Below, piece by piece: positions 1 through 5,400 of a stretch of 5,400 nucleotides of DNA. Within the stretch, counting starts at the first letter, position 1. Each line of letters opens with the position of its first letter. The position numbers and the translations under genes are program-made. The DNA lies in the NCBI GenBank assembly GCA_028290765.1, contig JAQGJF010000104.1:1-5400 (forward strand), in the 5' to 3' direction. The DNA comes from Tardiphaga sp. GTDB taxonomy: Bacteria; Pseudomonadota; Alphaproteobacteria; Rhizobiales; Xanthobacteraceae. The notes under the pieces are model-generated. The model searched no databases, was not told the DNA's origin, and saw only the letters and a list, made by a program, of their open reading frames with translations.

Positions 1-315
1 GCCGCGACGCAGGAATCGGTCAGTGCCATCAAGGAGATCGGCGACACCATCGCGCGGATGTCCGAGATTGCGTCCACCATCGCTGCCGCGGTGGAAGAAC
101 AGGGCGCGGCGACGCAGGAAATTTCCCGCAACGTGCAACAGGCCGCGCACGGCACGGAGCAGGTCTCCTCCACCATTGCCGACGTGCAGCGTGGCGCCAG
201 CGAGACCGGATCTGCATCGTTGCAGGTGCTCTCCGCCGCGAAGTCGCTGTCCGGCGAAAGCAGCCGGCTCAAGCTGGAGGTCGGCAAGTTCCTCAATTCG
301 GTTCGGGCGGCCTGA
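1..315 (+). CDS. Methyl-accepting chemotaxis protein, C-terminal fragment
   Basis: This is the 3' end of a chemoreceptor gene that begins before the window; 104 residues and a TGA stop are present. The reading frame is open from base 1. The protein is one long helix with heptad spacing, rich in Ala, Glu, Gln and Ser, typical of the descending arm of the MCP cytoplasmic signalling hairpin. The segment VEEQGAATQEISRNVQQAA (about residues 31-49) matches the second methylation helix, where CheR and CheB modify Glu/Gln side chains. The conserved hairpin tip that binds CheA and CheW must lie upstream. The protein ends FLNSVRAA, with no NWETF-type CheR-docking pentapeptide. The sensor domain is not visible, so the ligand and membrane topology cannot be stated. 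The gene converges on the DUF1269 gene and is probably unrelated to it in function. Confidence 0.95.
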   Translation, partial: AATQESVSAIKEIGDTIARMSEIASTIAAAVEEQGAATQEISRNVQQAAHGTEQVSSTIADVQRGASETGSASLQVLSAAKSLSGESSRLKLEVGKFLNSVRAA

Positions 316-319
316 AAAG

Positions 320-355
320 CCAGGCGAGACGCCGGGAAGGTCGGCGCCCGTCTGG
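320..355. terminator. Possible hairpin between convergent genes
   Basis: The 59-base gap between the two convergent stop codons contains an imperfect GC-rich inverted repeat: AGACG (327-331) can pair with CGTCT (349-353) and CCG with CGG inside it, leaving a bulge. A smaller alternative is GGCG-AGA-CGCC (323-333). The location suits a terminator for both genes, but there is no T-run on either strand, so a classical intrinsic terminator is not demonstrated. Confidence 0.25.
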
Positions 356-374
356 GTTCGCGGGGCGATGCCGG

Positions 375-902
375 TCAGGAAGCCAGGGCGCTGTCGTGCT
401 TCGGTGGCTCCTCCACCGTCGCCTTGGCAAGAGCCTCACGCAGCTTTTGTTCCTTTGAATCGTCAAGCGACGTTTTCAGCACGACGCCGCCCGCGTCCTT
501 GATCTCCTTGAGAACCTTGTCGGCGGTCATCTCTTGGATCAGCACGAACAGCGCCGCATTGCCGGGCTTGAGGCTTGCCGAAAGCTCTTTCATGAAGGCG
601 TCGTTGATGCCGTAGTCAGTCAGCGCTCCGCCGAGCGCGCCGGACGCCGCGCCCAGGGCAACGCCGATAATCGGATTGAGAAAGAGGATACCCACAAGCA
701 GTCCCCAGAAACTGCCGGAGGCGGCCCCCATCGCCGTCGTGTTGACGAGCTGATTGAGTTTCACCGGGCCGGCTTCCGTTTTGACCGCGATGACGGCATC
801 GCCGATCTTGATCAGATATTCCTTCTGCAACTGAAACAGCCGCTGCCGGACTTCCTCTGCCTTTTGTTCGGACGGGTAGACGATTGCCACGAGATCGGAC
901 AT
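375..902 (-). CDS. DUF1269 family membrane protein
   Basis: This 175-residue protein has the layout of the DUF1269 (COG4803) family, whose biochemical function is unknown. An N-terminal soluble segment (about 1-45, starting MSDLVAIVYPSEQKAEEV) is followed by a glycine- and alanine-rich hydrophobic hairpin (about 55-95). The hairpin contains SFWGLLVGILFLNPIIG and GAASGALGGALTDYGI and resembles glycine-zipper membrane segments. A second soluble segment (about 100-148) contains a FVLIQEMTADKVLKEI stretch, and the tail is charged. There is no signal peptide. The start is supported by AGGAGA eight bases upstream (minus strand, 916-911). It is the last gene of the minus-strand series, 63 bases after the amidohydrolase, and that gap carries a 13-base dyad that could be an operator. 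Members often sit among stress-related envelope genes; a stress role here is inferred. Confidence 0.9.
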   Translation of the reverse strand: MSDLVAIVYPSEQKAEEVRQRLFQLQKEYLIKIGDAVIAVKTEAGPVKLNQLVNTTAMGAASGSFWGLLVGILFLNPIIGVALGAASGALGGALTDYGINDAFMKELSASLKPGNAALFVLIQEMTADKVLKEIKDAGGVVLKTSLDDSKEQKLREALAKATVEEPPKHDSALAS

Positions 903-921
903 GGATGCATTCTCCTGTGTG

Positions 922-934
922 AGTCCATTGGACT
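922..934. promoter_or_regulatory. 13-base dyad upstream of the DUF1269 gene
   Basis: AGTCCA-T-TGGACT is a perfect inverted repeat with 6-base arms around one central base. It ends 20 bases upstream of the DUF1269 start codon, just before the ribosome binding site. It could be an operator or a small mRNA stem. No regulator is recognised, and chance is a real alternative. Confidence 0.3.
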
Positions 935-965
935 TGTTGCAAACCGTGACGTTCGATAGTTCCTG

Positions 966-2342
966 CTATTTCTCACCATTGCCGGCGAGGAGGTTCTTGT
1001 AGATCTTGCCGTCTTTCATGATGAGAATGAAATTCTTTGCCGGGTCTTCGATGAGCTTGATGTTGTCGATGGGATTGCCGTCGATCAGCAGCAGATCGGC
1101 CAGCGCGCCTTCTTCCACCACGCCGAGCTTGCCGGGATAGGGATTGCGAAGCCCGGACATCGTAAGCAGCTCTCCGTTGGTCGCGGTGGCCATCTTGAGC
1201 ACTTCAACCGGCGCGTACCAGCGGGTGAGCTTGGTCAATTGAGCCCCCTGCCGCTTGGCCAATTCCGGGGAAAACAGGATGTCCGTGCCGAACGCCGTCT
1301 TGAGGTGGTACTTCTTCGCCAGCGCGTAGACCGTGTCGGTGCCGCGCATGACCTGCAACAGCTTTTCTTGTTCCGCCGGTCCCAGCGCCCGAGGGGCGTC
1401 CTCATCATCAAGAAATGGCTGCGTACTCAACCATATGCCTTTTTCCGCCATCAGTTGTGCCGTCTTCTCGTCCATCAAGTGAGCATGTTCGATGCATTTG
1501 ACGCCCGCGGCAATCGACCGCTGGATCGCCACCGCCGTATAGGCGTGTACGGCGACATACGTGCCCCAGTTCTCGGCGGCCTCGACGGCGGCGCGCAACT
1601 CGGGTTCGGTGAAGGTGGAGACATCGATCGGGCTGAAGGGCGACGAGACGCCGCCGCCGGCCGTCAGCTTGACCTGCGTCGCCCCCTGCATCAATTGTTC
1701 ACGCGCCCGCACCCGGACCTCGTCGGGGCTGTCGACCACCATGCTTCCGCCCATCTGTTCCATGCGGCTAAGCTGGCCGCCGACGATACGGGGCAGCTCC
1801 GGCAGCTGGCGAAAATCACCATGACCGCCGGTGATGGTGATCATGGCGCCCGAGGGATAAATGCGTGGTCCTGGCACGAGACCTTCATCGATGGCCCGCT
1901 TGAGTCCGAAACTGGGGCCGCCCATATCGCGAACCGTGGTGAATCCGCGCATCAACGTGTCTGAAGCTTCCGCGGCAGCAACCAGGTTGGTGTAGCCAAC
2001 GTCGCTTCCCATCAGCGCAACCGGCGTCGCACGTATCAGCATCGCGTGCCAATGCGCGTCGATGAGGCCTGGCATCAGCACGCGTCCCCCGCCATTCAGG
2101 GTCGTCGTTTGCGTGGTATCGACCGCAATCGCGGCGGTCGAGATTTTCTCGATCTTGTGGTTCCTGATCAGGACGTTGGAGGCGCCCGAGACAACGGCAC
2201 TCTTTGCATCGAAGATGCGGACATTCCGAAGCAACACGGCGGCATCTTGCTGGGCCTGCGCCGGTGGTCCCGACGCCAAGATGCTCCACCCGATCGCGAG
2301 GATGGCCAGTCCTGTTTCACCAAATTTCCTGAACCGGGACAT
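966..2342 (-). CDS. Exported metal-dependent amidohydrolase
   Basis: This 458-residue protein belongs to the amidohydrolase superfamily, in the imidazolonepropionase/Xaa-Pro dipeptidase-like group. Residues 1-30 form a Sec-type signal peptide: basic RFRK, a hydrophobic core at about 11-24, then PPAQA with likely cleavage after Ala30, which predicts a periplasmic enzyme. The beta-sandwich strands flank a TIM barrel. The full binuclear metal set is visible: HWH (His97, His99), the lysine expected to be carboxylated in QVKLTAGGG (Lys225), His266 in VAVHAYTA, His286 in CIEHAH, and catalytic Asp354 in FGTDILF. The C-terminal part ends with the family segment GALADLLLIDGNP. The substrate is probably a cyclic amide, dipeptide or related compound and cannot be fixed from sequence. 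The ribosome binding site is weak (AGGTG, four bases before ATG), but no other in-frame start precedes it. It lies 37 bases after the HdeD-like gene, so translation may depend on co-transcription. Confidence 0.93.
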   Translation of the reverse strand: MSRFRKFGETGLAILAIGWSILASGPPAQAQQDAAVLLRNVRIFDAKSAVVSGASNVLIRNHKIEKISTAAIAVDTTQTTTLNGGGRVLMPGLIDAHWHAMLIRATPVALMGSDVGYTNLVAAAEASDTLMRGFTTVRDMGGPSFGLKRAIDEGLVPGPRIYPSGAMITITGGHGDFRQLPELPRIVGGQLSRMEQMGGSMVVDSPDEVRVRAREQLMQGATQVKLTAGGGVSSPFSPIDVSTFTEPELRAAVEAAENWGTYVAVHAYTAVAIQRSIAAGVKCIEHAHLMDEKTAQLMAEKGIWLSTQPFLDDEDAPRALGPAEQEKLLQVMRGTDTVYALAKKYHLKTAFGTDILFSPELAKRQGAQLTKLTRWYAPVEVLKMATATNGELLTMSGLRNPYPGKLGVVEEGALADLLLIDGNPIDNIKLIEDPAKNFILIMKDGKIYKNLLAGNGEK

Positions 2343-2379
2343 GTCGCACCTGGTTGCCGAGGGTCTAACGCCAATATGG

Positions 2380-2943
2380 CTAGGCGGCTCTTCTGACCGG
2401 CTGCCAAGCGTAACCCAACCAGGCGATACCGTGAGATATCAGGTCGACGCCGAGCAGGAATCCGAGCACCCACAGGCCGGTCATCGGGAATCCCGTCAGA
2501 ATGACCAGCCCGGCCAGAACACCGAACGCTCCCGACAGCAGCATGATCCAGCCGGCATCCTTCCAGCGGCTGATGCCGAGCAGGATTCGAACGAAGCCGG
2601 ATATCAGCAGCGTCAGTCCGAGGATGTAGGTCAGGATCAGGGCGCTGGCGACCGGCTGGCTCACCAGCACGACGCCGAAGGCGATGTACAGGATGCCGAG
2701 CAGCACCTGCCACAGGAATCCGCCCCATCCCTTGGTCCAGAATGCGTGGATGATTTCGAAGCCGCCCGCGGCGATCGAGATCATGCCGATGAACATCGTG
2801 CTGATCACCGTCACCAGCATGACGTCGCCCAACACCAGGAATCCGGCGAGGATCATCACGATTCCAAGGAGAACGCAGATCCAGAACGGCGGGGTGGAAA
2901 AATTATCGGCGTGCGAGCGCGGACTGCTGTCATAGGTGGTCAT
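2380..2943 (-). CDS. HdeD-like (DUF308) membrane protein
   Basis: This 187-residue integral membrane protein resembles HdeD of the E. coli acid-resistance island, of the DUF308 family. Six hydrophobic helices are visible at about residues 20-40, 43-65, 75-95, 98-122, 130-150 and 155-178. They are arranged as three similar helical pairs, with motifs such as LLGILYIAFGVVLVSQP and LLSGAFGVLAGLVIL that repeat the family pattern of a glycine-rich helix ending near a Pro. The N-terminus (MTTYDSSPRSHADNF) is short and polar and there is no cleavable signal. The start is well supported: AGGAGG lies five bases before ATG (2954-2949). E. coli HdeD is linked to acid resistance at high cell density, but most rhizobial homologues are uncharacterised, so I do not assign the symbol hdeD. 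It is followed after 37 bases by the amidohydrolase and is probably co-transcribed with it. Confidence 0.9.
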   Translation of the reverse strand: MTTYDSSPRSHADNFSTPPFWICVLLGIVMILAGFLVLGDVMLVTVISTMFIGMISIAAGGFEIIHAFWTKGWGGFLWQVLLGILYIAFGVVLVSQPVASALILTYILGLTLLISGFVRILLGISRWKDAGWIMLLSGAFGVLAGLVILTGFPMTGLWVLGFLLGVDLISHGIAWLGYAWQPVRRAA

Positions 2944-2977
2944 GCGATCCTCCTCGATGTGGAGCCAATGGAATCAG

Positions 2978-3009
2978 GTGAGCGTAGCTGGCGTGCTCCT
3001 GCCGCTCAC
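2978..3009. other. Inverted repeat between the Tat-leader and HdeD-like genes
   Basis: GTGAGCG (2978-2984) and CGCTCAC (3003-3009) are perfect 7-base complements separated by 18 bases. The repeat lies in the 93-base gap after the small Tat-leader gene and before the HdeD-like gene. It could weaken read-through or stabilise an upstream mRNA end. No T-run follows on the minus strand, so it is not a clear terminator. Confidence 0.25.
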
Positions 3010-3036
3010 AGCGCGAGCGCCGTGAATCTGGCGCGC

Positions 3037-3339
3037 TCAATAGCGCCAGCGGCAGACGCGTCGTCCTCTGTGCAACCAGCAGACCCTGCGGGGGCGCCGG
3101 TGATGGTGGATGGGGCGTCGCGGACGGGCCATCGGGCGCCTGGGCGGACGCGAGGCGATCGGTTGAGGCTTCTCCCCAGGGACATCGACCTTGCTGCCAA
3201 GATCTTTGCTAACGAGATCTTTCTGAGGCACGAGCGGCATGGCCTCGACGGTGTTCGGGAGGAGGGTTGCTCCGAAACCTGCGGCCAAGGCGACGCACAT
3301 CATTCCCCGTAGCGCATGGCGACGATCGATTGCATCCAT
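3037..3339 (-). CDS. Small Arg-rich protein with twin-arginine-type leader
   Basis: This is a 100-residue protein of unknown function. The leader is DRRHALRG (residues 5-12), a hydrophobic stretch at about 13-27, and VEA (31-33) before a likely cleavage site, so export by Tat is plausible. The motif lacks the usual Phe-Leu-Lys part, so Sec cannot be excluded. The mature part (about 67 residues) is extremely basic, with Pro-Arg runs at about 66-85. It ends in a near-repeat of RRVC (84-87 and 93-96, nine residues apart) with Trp88 and Trp98, giving a Cys pair that might form a disulphide or bind metal. Similar small proteins are common in Bradyrhizobium and are sometimes auto-annotated as protamine-like, which I take as compositional similarity only. 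The start at 3339 is chosen because AAGGAGA precedes it by six bases; an upstream in-frame start would add 17 polar residues ahead of the leader. Confidence 0.75.
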   Translation of the reverse strand: MDAIDRRHALRGMMCVALAAGFGATLLPNTVEAMPLVPQKDLVSKDLGSKVDVPGEKPQPIASRPPRRPMARPRRPIHHHRRPRRVCWLHRGRRVCRWRY

Positions 3340-3345
3340 GGACTG

Positions 3346-3353
3346 TCTCCTTT
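3346..3353 (-). promoter_or_regulatory. Ribosome binding site deciding the Tat-leader start
   Basis: On the minus strand AAAGGAGA ends six bases before the ATG at 3339. It places the leader DRRHALRG near the N-terminus and argues against the longer in-frame start at 3390. Confidence 0.75.
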
Positions 3354-3382
3354 GTTCTCGTCTTCCTGGTCTCTCGGCCTGA

Positions 3383-3396
3383 CGGAACATGTTCCG
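3383..3396. promoter_or_regulatory. Perfect 14-base palindrome, possible operator
   Basis: CGGAACATGTTCCG is a perfect palindrome in the 68-base gap between the MFS stop codon and the small Tat-leader gene, starting 43 bases upstream of that gene's ATG. It directly overlaps a second, smaller inverted repeat, CCGCC-GT-GGCGG (3394-3405). The site suits a homodimeric regulator acting on the downstream genes. As RNA it could also fold into a 5-base-pair stem with a CATG loop at the end of the MFS message, but no T-run follows. GGAAC equals the -35 element of alphaproteobacterial EcfG promoters, yet no CGTT-like -10 lies 16-17 bases downstream on either strand. Confidence 0.4.
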
Positions 3397-3407
3397 CCGT
3401 GGCGGGA

Positions 3408-5060
3408 TCAGGTCGATTTCGGGCGCGTGCCCGCGGGCTCGTCGCTTGGGATCTCTCCGGGGAGGTAGTTCGGGAGTTGTCCGGCGGGGATGACCGCGAG
3501 CAGCGCGAGACCCGCCATGATCAGAAGTCCGATCTTCAAGGCCCGCAGGCGCGCTTCGGTGTTCACGCGAACGGCTTCCTGAACCTGCTGCGGCGTTGCC
3601 GTCGTGCTCTCCATCACGCTGCGCAGCCGTTCGTTGCTGATGAAGGTGATGTTGTCGAGATTCACCTGGTTGCTGATTTCCACCGGCAGCTTTGGACTCG
3701 CGGCAATGCTGCCGAGCGCGATGGCGCTCAGGAGGCCGACCAGAAGCGCACCGGCGACGGCGGTGCCGACCGCCGCGGCGAGATTTTGCGTGGTGCCGCG
3801 CACCGATCCGACGTCGCCTGCAAGCTCCTTGGGTGAAGCGGTGACGAGCACGTTGAACAGCAAGGTGACCAGCGAGCCCTGCCCGATGCCGAACAGCACC
3901 AGCCCGAACAGCACGGGAATTTCGCTCCAGTCATTGCGAACGACAAAGGCGAGCCACACCAAGGCGATCGTGCAAAGCGCGAAGCCATAGCGGCCGATCT
4001 GCCGCGGCGTCAGCCGGTCATAGAAATTGACGATCAGCATCGCGGCGAAGAACACCGTGAGATTGAACGGCATCATCGCAATGGCGGTTGCAATCGGCGA
4101 GCGACCCTGGACGATCTGGATGTACAGCGGCACCGAAAAGTTCAGCGCAGCCTCCAGCGCGACTACGGCAAACAGCGCGTAGACCGCGGCCCGCTCCTGC
4201 GGCGAATCGATCACCTCGAGGGCCAGCAGCGGCGTCTTGCCCGCGGCCTGACGCCGGTGCGTCCACGTCAGGAAGGCCTGGCCGAGTACGATGCCGAACA
4301 CGATCATGATCGGGGCCGGAGACAGGCCAAGCAGATTGAACGGCGCATTGGGGGTCGCCAGCGCCAGGCCCCACTGGTTCAGATTGTTGAAACCGAAAGC
4401 GATGAGGATGATCGCAGATGCCGCCAGAACAACGCCTGCAATGTCGATCTGCACGTCCGGCCGCCCTTGATCGGCCTTGAGACGGAAACTCAAAAAGAAG
4501 ACGATCGCGGAAACGGCGATCAGGATTCCGAAGGCCGGACGCCAGCCGATATAGGTGCCGAGAACGCCGCCGATGACGAACGCCAGCACCCCGGCGCCGG
4601 CCCGGGCGGAGCCGAGCGCCCCCAATGCGGTCGCCTGTTGGCGGCCTCGGTAGTTTTCGGCGATCAGCGCCACCAGCGACGGCACGATCACCGCTCCGGC
4701 CACCCCGCACAGCGCCTGGGCCGTGATCATCAAGGCCGCCGTGGGACTGAAAGTCATCAACACCTGCGAGGCGCAGAACAGAACCACGGCGCCACGGAAC
4801 ACCTGCAACGCGCCGAACCGCTGGATGAGTTTGGCGCCGAGCATCACGAAGCCGGCCACCAGCATGGAATAGGCCACGATTCCGGTCGCGACCGTTGTCG
4901 GCGGAACGCCGAAGCTCGCCACCATGCCGCCCATCGCGACAGGCAGCGAAGCGACGTTGAAAGACATGATCATCTGGCCGAGTGCAATGGCAATCATTGG
5001 TACCCAGGAGGCCTGTGCGTCTTCGCGCATTGCTCCGATCGACATCGTGTGCGTTGCCAT
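3408..5060 (-). CDS. MFS transporter, 14-helix DHA2-like
   Basis: This 550-residue inner-membrane protein has the length and layout of the 14-helix drug:H+ antiporter 2 (DHA2) branch of the major facilitator superfamily. The first helix is at about 19-42, helices continue through about 450, and a polar loop at about 455-505 precedes a last helix at about 508-527; this long periplasmic loop before helix 14 is typical of the branch. The signature motifs are degenerate: the loop 2-3 motif reads KLIQRFGALQ (77-86) where LaDrfGrk is usual, the helix 1 acidic position is Ile31, and the helix 5 antiporter motif has AFVIGG (160-165) instead of GPxxGG. The substrate is unknown and a drug-efflux label would be unsafe. 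The start at 5060 is fixed by GGGAGGA four bases upstream; the longer in-frame start at 5195 would overlap glsA. The gene follows glsA by 70 bases. Confidence 0.9.
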   Translation of the reverse strand: MATHTMSIGAMREDAQASWVPMIAIALGQMIMSFNVASLPVAMGGMVASFGVPPTTVATGIVAYSMLVAGFVMLGAKLIQRFGALQVFRGAVVLFCASQVLMTFSPTAALMITAQALCGVAGAVIVPSLVALIAENYRGRQQATALGALGSARAGAGVLAFVIGGVLGTYIGWRPAFGILIAVSAIVFFLSFRLKADQGRPDVQIDIAGVVLAASAIILIAFGFNNLNQWGLALATPNAPFNLLGLSPAPIMIVFGIVLGQAFLTWTHRRQAAGKTPLLALEVIDSPQERAAVYALFAVVALEAALNFSVPLYIQIVQGRSPIATAIAMMPFNLTVFFAAMLIVNFYDRLTPRQIGRYGFALCTIALVWLAFVVRNDWSEIPVLFGLVLFGIGQGSLVTLLFNVLVTASPKELAGDVGSVRGTTQNLAAAVGTAVAGALLVGLLSAIALGSIAASPKLPVEISNQVNLDNITFISNERLRSVMESTTATPQQVQEAVRVNTEARLRALKIGLLIMAGLALLAVIPAGQLPNYLPGEIPSDEPAGTRPKST

Positions 5061-5064
5061 AGCG

Positions 5065-5071
5065 TCCTCCC
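5065..5071 (-). promoter_or_regulatory. Strong ribosome binding site deciding the MFS start
   Basis: GGGAGGA on the minus strand, four bases before ATG 5060, selects this start over the in-frame ATG at 5195. The 45 residues that the longer start would add are polar and unlike an MFS N-terminus. Confidence 0.8.
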
Positions 5072-5082
5072 GAGTTGCTCGG
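5070..5082 (-). promoter_or_regulatory. Small stem-loop abutting the MFS ribosome binding site
   Basis: CCGAG (5082-5078 on the minus strand), CAA loop, then CTCGG (5074-5070) form a perfect 5-base-pair hairpin whose 3' arm shares its last bases with the start of the Shine-Dalgarno sequence. It could modulate translation initiation. It is short and may be coincidental. Confidence 0.25.
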
Positions 5083-5093
5083 TCTGGATGGGT

Positions 5094-5108
5094 CAGGCGC
5101 AGGGCCTG
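5094..5108 (-). terminator. Possible hairpin downstream of glsA
   Basis: CAGGC and GCCTG (5-base arms, 5-base loop) lie 22 bases after the glsA stop codon. Two further G-C pairs can form outside the stem across one mismatch. There is no T-run on the minus strand, so read-through into the transporter gene is likely if this terminates at all. Confidence 0.2.
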
Positions 5109-5130
5109 GCCGTCCTTCTTGCCATCTGCT

Positions 5131-5400
5131 TCAATCTTCCGGTTGCGATACGAACAGATCCATTCCCAGGCGCTGGGACAGAAACTTCGCGGCAAGCTGT
5201 CCCTTCACGCTGTTACCCGCGGCGTCGAGCGGCGGCGCGAAGGTGCCGAATCCTCCTTTGCCGGGAGAGACGGCGACGATGCCGCCACCGATCCCGCTCT
5301 TTCCCGGCAGGCCAATGTCGTAGAGCCAATCGCCTGACGTCTCGTACAATCCGGCGGTGATCATCACGGTCAGCGCGTAATGGCAGACCGCCGCGTCGAC
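5131..5400 (-). CDS. glsA: Glutaminase, C-terminal fragment
   Basis: The last 89 residues of a glutaminase A, which hydrolyses L-glutamine to glutamate and ammonia in the cytoplasm; the 5' part lies beyond the window. The frame is open to the right-hand edge. The fragment carries the family hallmarks ITAGLYETSGDWLYDIGLP followed by GKSGIGGG (residues 33-40), then SPGKGG and LDAAGNSVKG. In characterised glutaminases the Tyr of the G-[LM]-Y motif and the residue after KSG line the active site; here they are Tyr19 and Ile37 of the fragment, where human GLS has Val at the latter position. The Ser-x-x-Lys nucleophile pair is in the missing N-terminal part and cannot be checked. Bacterial glutaminases of this type can support acid resistance by releasing ammonia. 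An internal GTG/ATG near 5367 is not the true start. Confidence 0.93.
   Translation of the reverse strand, partial: VDAAVCHYALTVMITAGLYETSGDWLYDIGLPGKSGIGGGIVAVSPGKGGFGTFAPPLDAAGNSVKGQLAAKFLSQRLGMDLFVSQPED

Noticed and set aside
23..502. A plus-strand open frame overlapping the chemoreceptor end and the DUF1269 gene
   Set aside because: It is Arg/Pro/Ser-rich, out of frame with the recognised chemoreceptor, and runs into the DUF1269 gene on the other strand; it is a GC-driven shadow.
941..963. Possible EcfG general-stress promoter (minus strand GGAAC with a downstream GGTT)
   Set aside because: The spacing is about 13 bases, whereas the established element needs about 16-17 before CGTT. No acceptable -10 lies at the right distance.
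1868..1886. Sigma-54-like TGGCAC on the plus strand
   Set aside because: It lacks the TTGC half at the correct spacing and lies inside the amidohydrolase gene in antisense orientation.
2062..3312. A 416-codon open frame on the plus strand, antisense to three genes
   Set aside because: It crosses the amidohydrolase N-terminus, the whole HdeD-like gene and most of the Tat-leader gene. Its product is low-complexity and rich in Asp, His, Gln and Arg, as expected opposite high-GC membrane-protein genes. No domain or ribosome binding site supports it.
5061..5195. Upstream in-frame start adding 45 residues to the MFS protein
   Set aside because: The extension overlaps the glsA coding end and lacks any hydrophobic or MFS-like character, while the strong ribosome binding site at 5065-5071 fits the start at 5060.
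4257..5360. A 367-codon open frame on the plus strand, antisense to the MFS gene
   Set aside because: It is opposite a well-supported transporter and the glsA end, with a polar low-complexity product typical of a shadow frame.

Overview
The window looks like chromosomal DNA from a high-GC alphaproteobacterium, most likely in or near Bradyrhizobium (Nitrobacteraceae). That assignment is inferred from the protein families and their sequence style: a small arginine-rich Tat-leader protein, a DUF1269 protein, an HdeD-like protein and a glutaminase with a typical rhizobial C-terminus. It was not confirmed by any database search. I see no rRNA, tRNA, CRISPR array, insertion sequence, phage gene or origin.

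Layout. Positions 1-315 (+) hold the last 104 residues of a methyl-accepting chemotaxis protein. Every other gene is on the minus strand and converges on it. In minus-strand reading order these are: the C-terminus of a glutaminase (glsA, 5400-5131, cut by the window edge); a 14-helix MFS transporter (5060-3408); a 100-residue basic protein with a twin-arginine-type leader (3339-3037); a six-helix HdeD/DUF308 membrane protein (2943-2380); an exported metal-dependent amidohydrolase (2342-966); and a DUF1269 membrane protein (902-375). The gaps between them are 70, 68, 93, 37 and 63 bases, so coding density is high and no gene-free stretch reaches 100 bases. The short gaps allow co-transcription, but short inverted repeats in several gaps could also mark promoters, operators or terminators.

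How the genes may work together. HdeD-like and DUF1269 proteins are envelope proteins often tied to acid or general stress, and glutaminase releases ammonia that can buffer the cytoplasm. The group may therefore be an envelope or acid stress cluster with a transporter and a periplasmic hydrolase added. This is inference from adjacency. The most unusual items are the small Arg/Cys-rich Tat-leader protein, the degenerate signature motifs of the MFS transporter, and a perfect 14-base palindrome (3383-3396) upstream of the small-protein gene. I found no clear evidence of a wholly new system.
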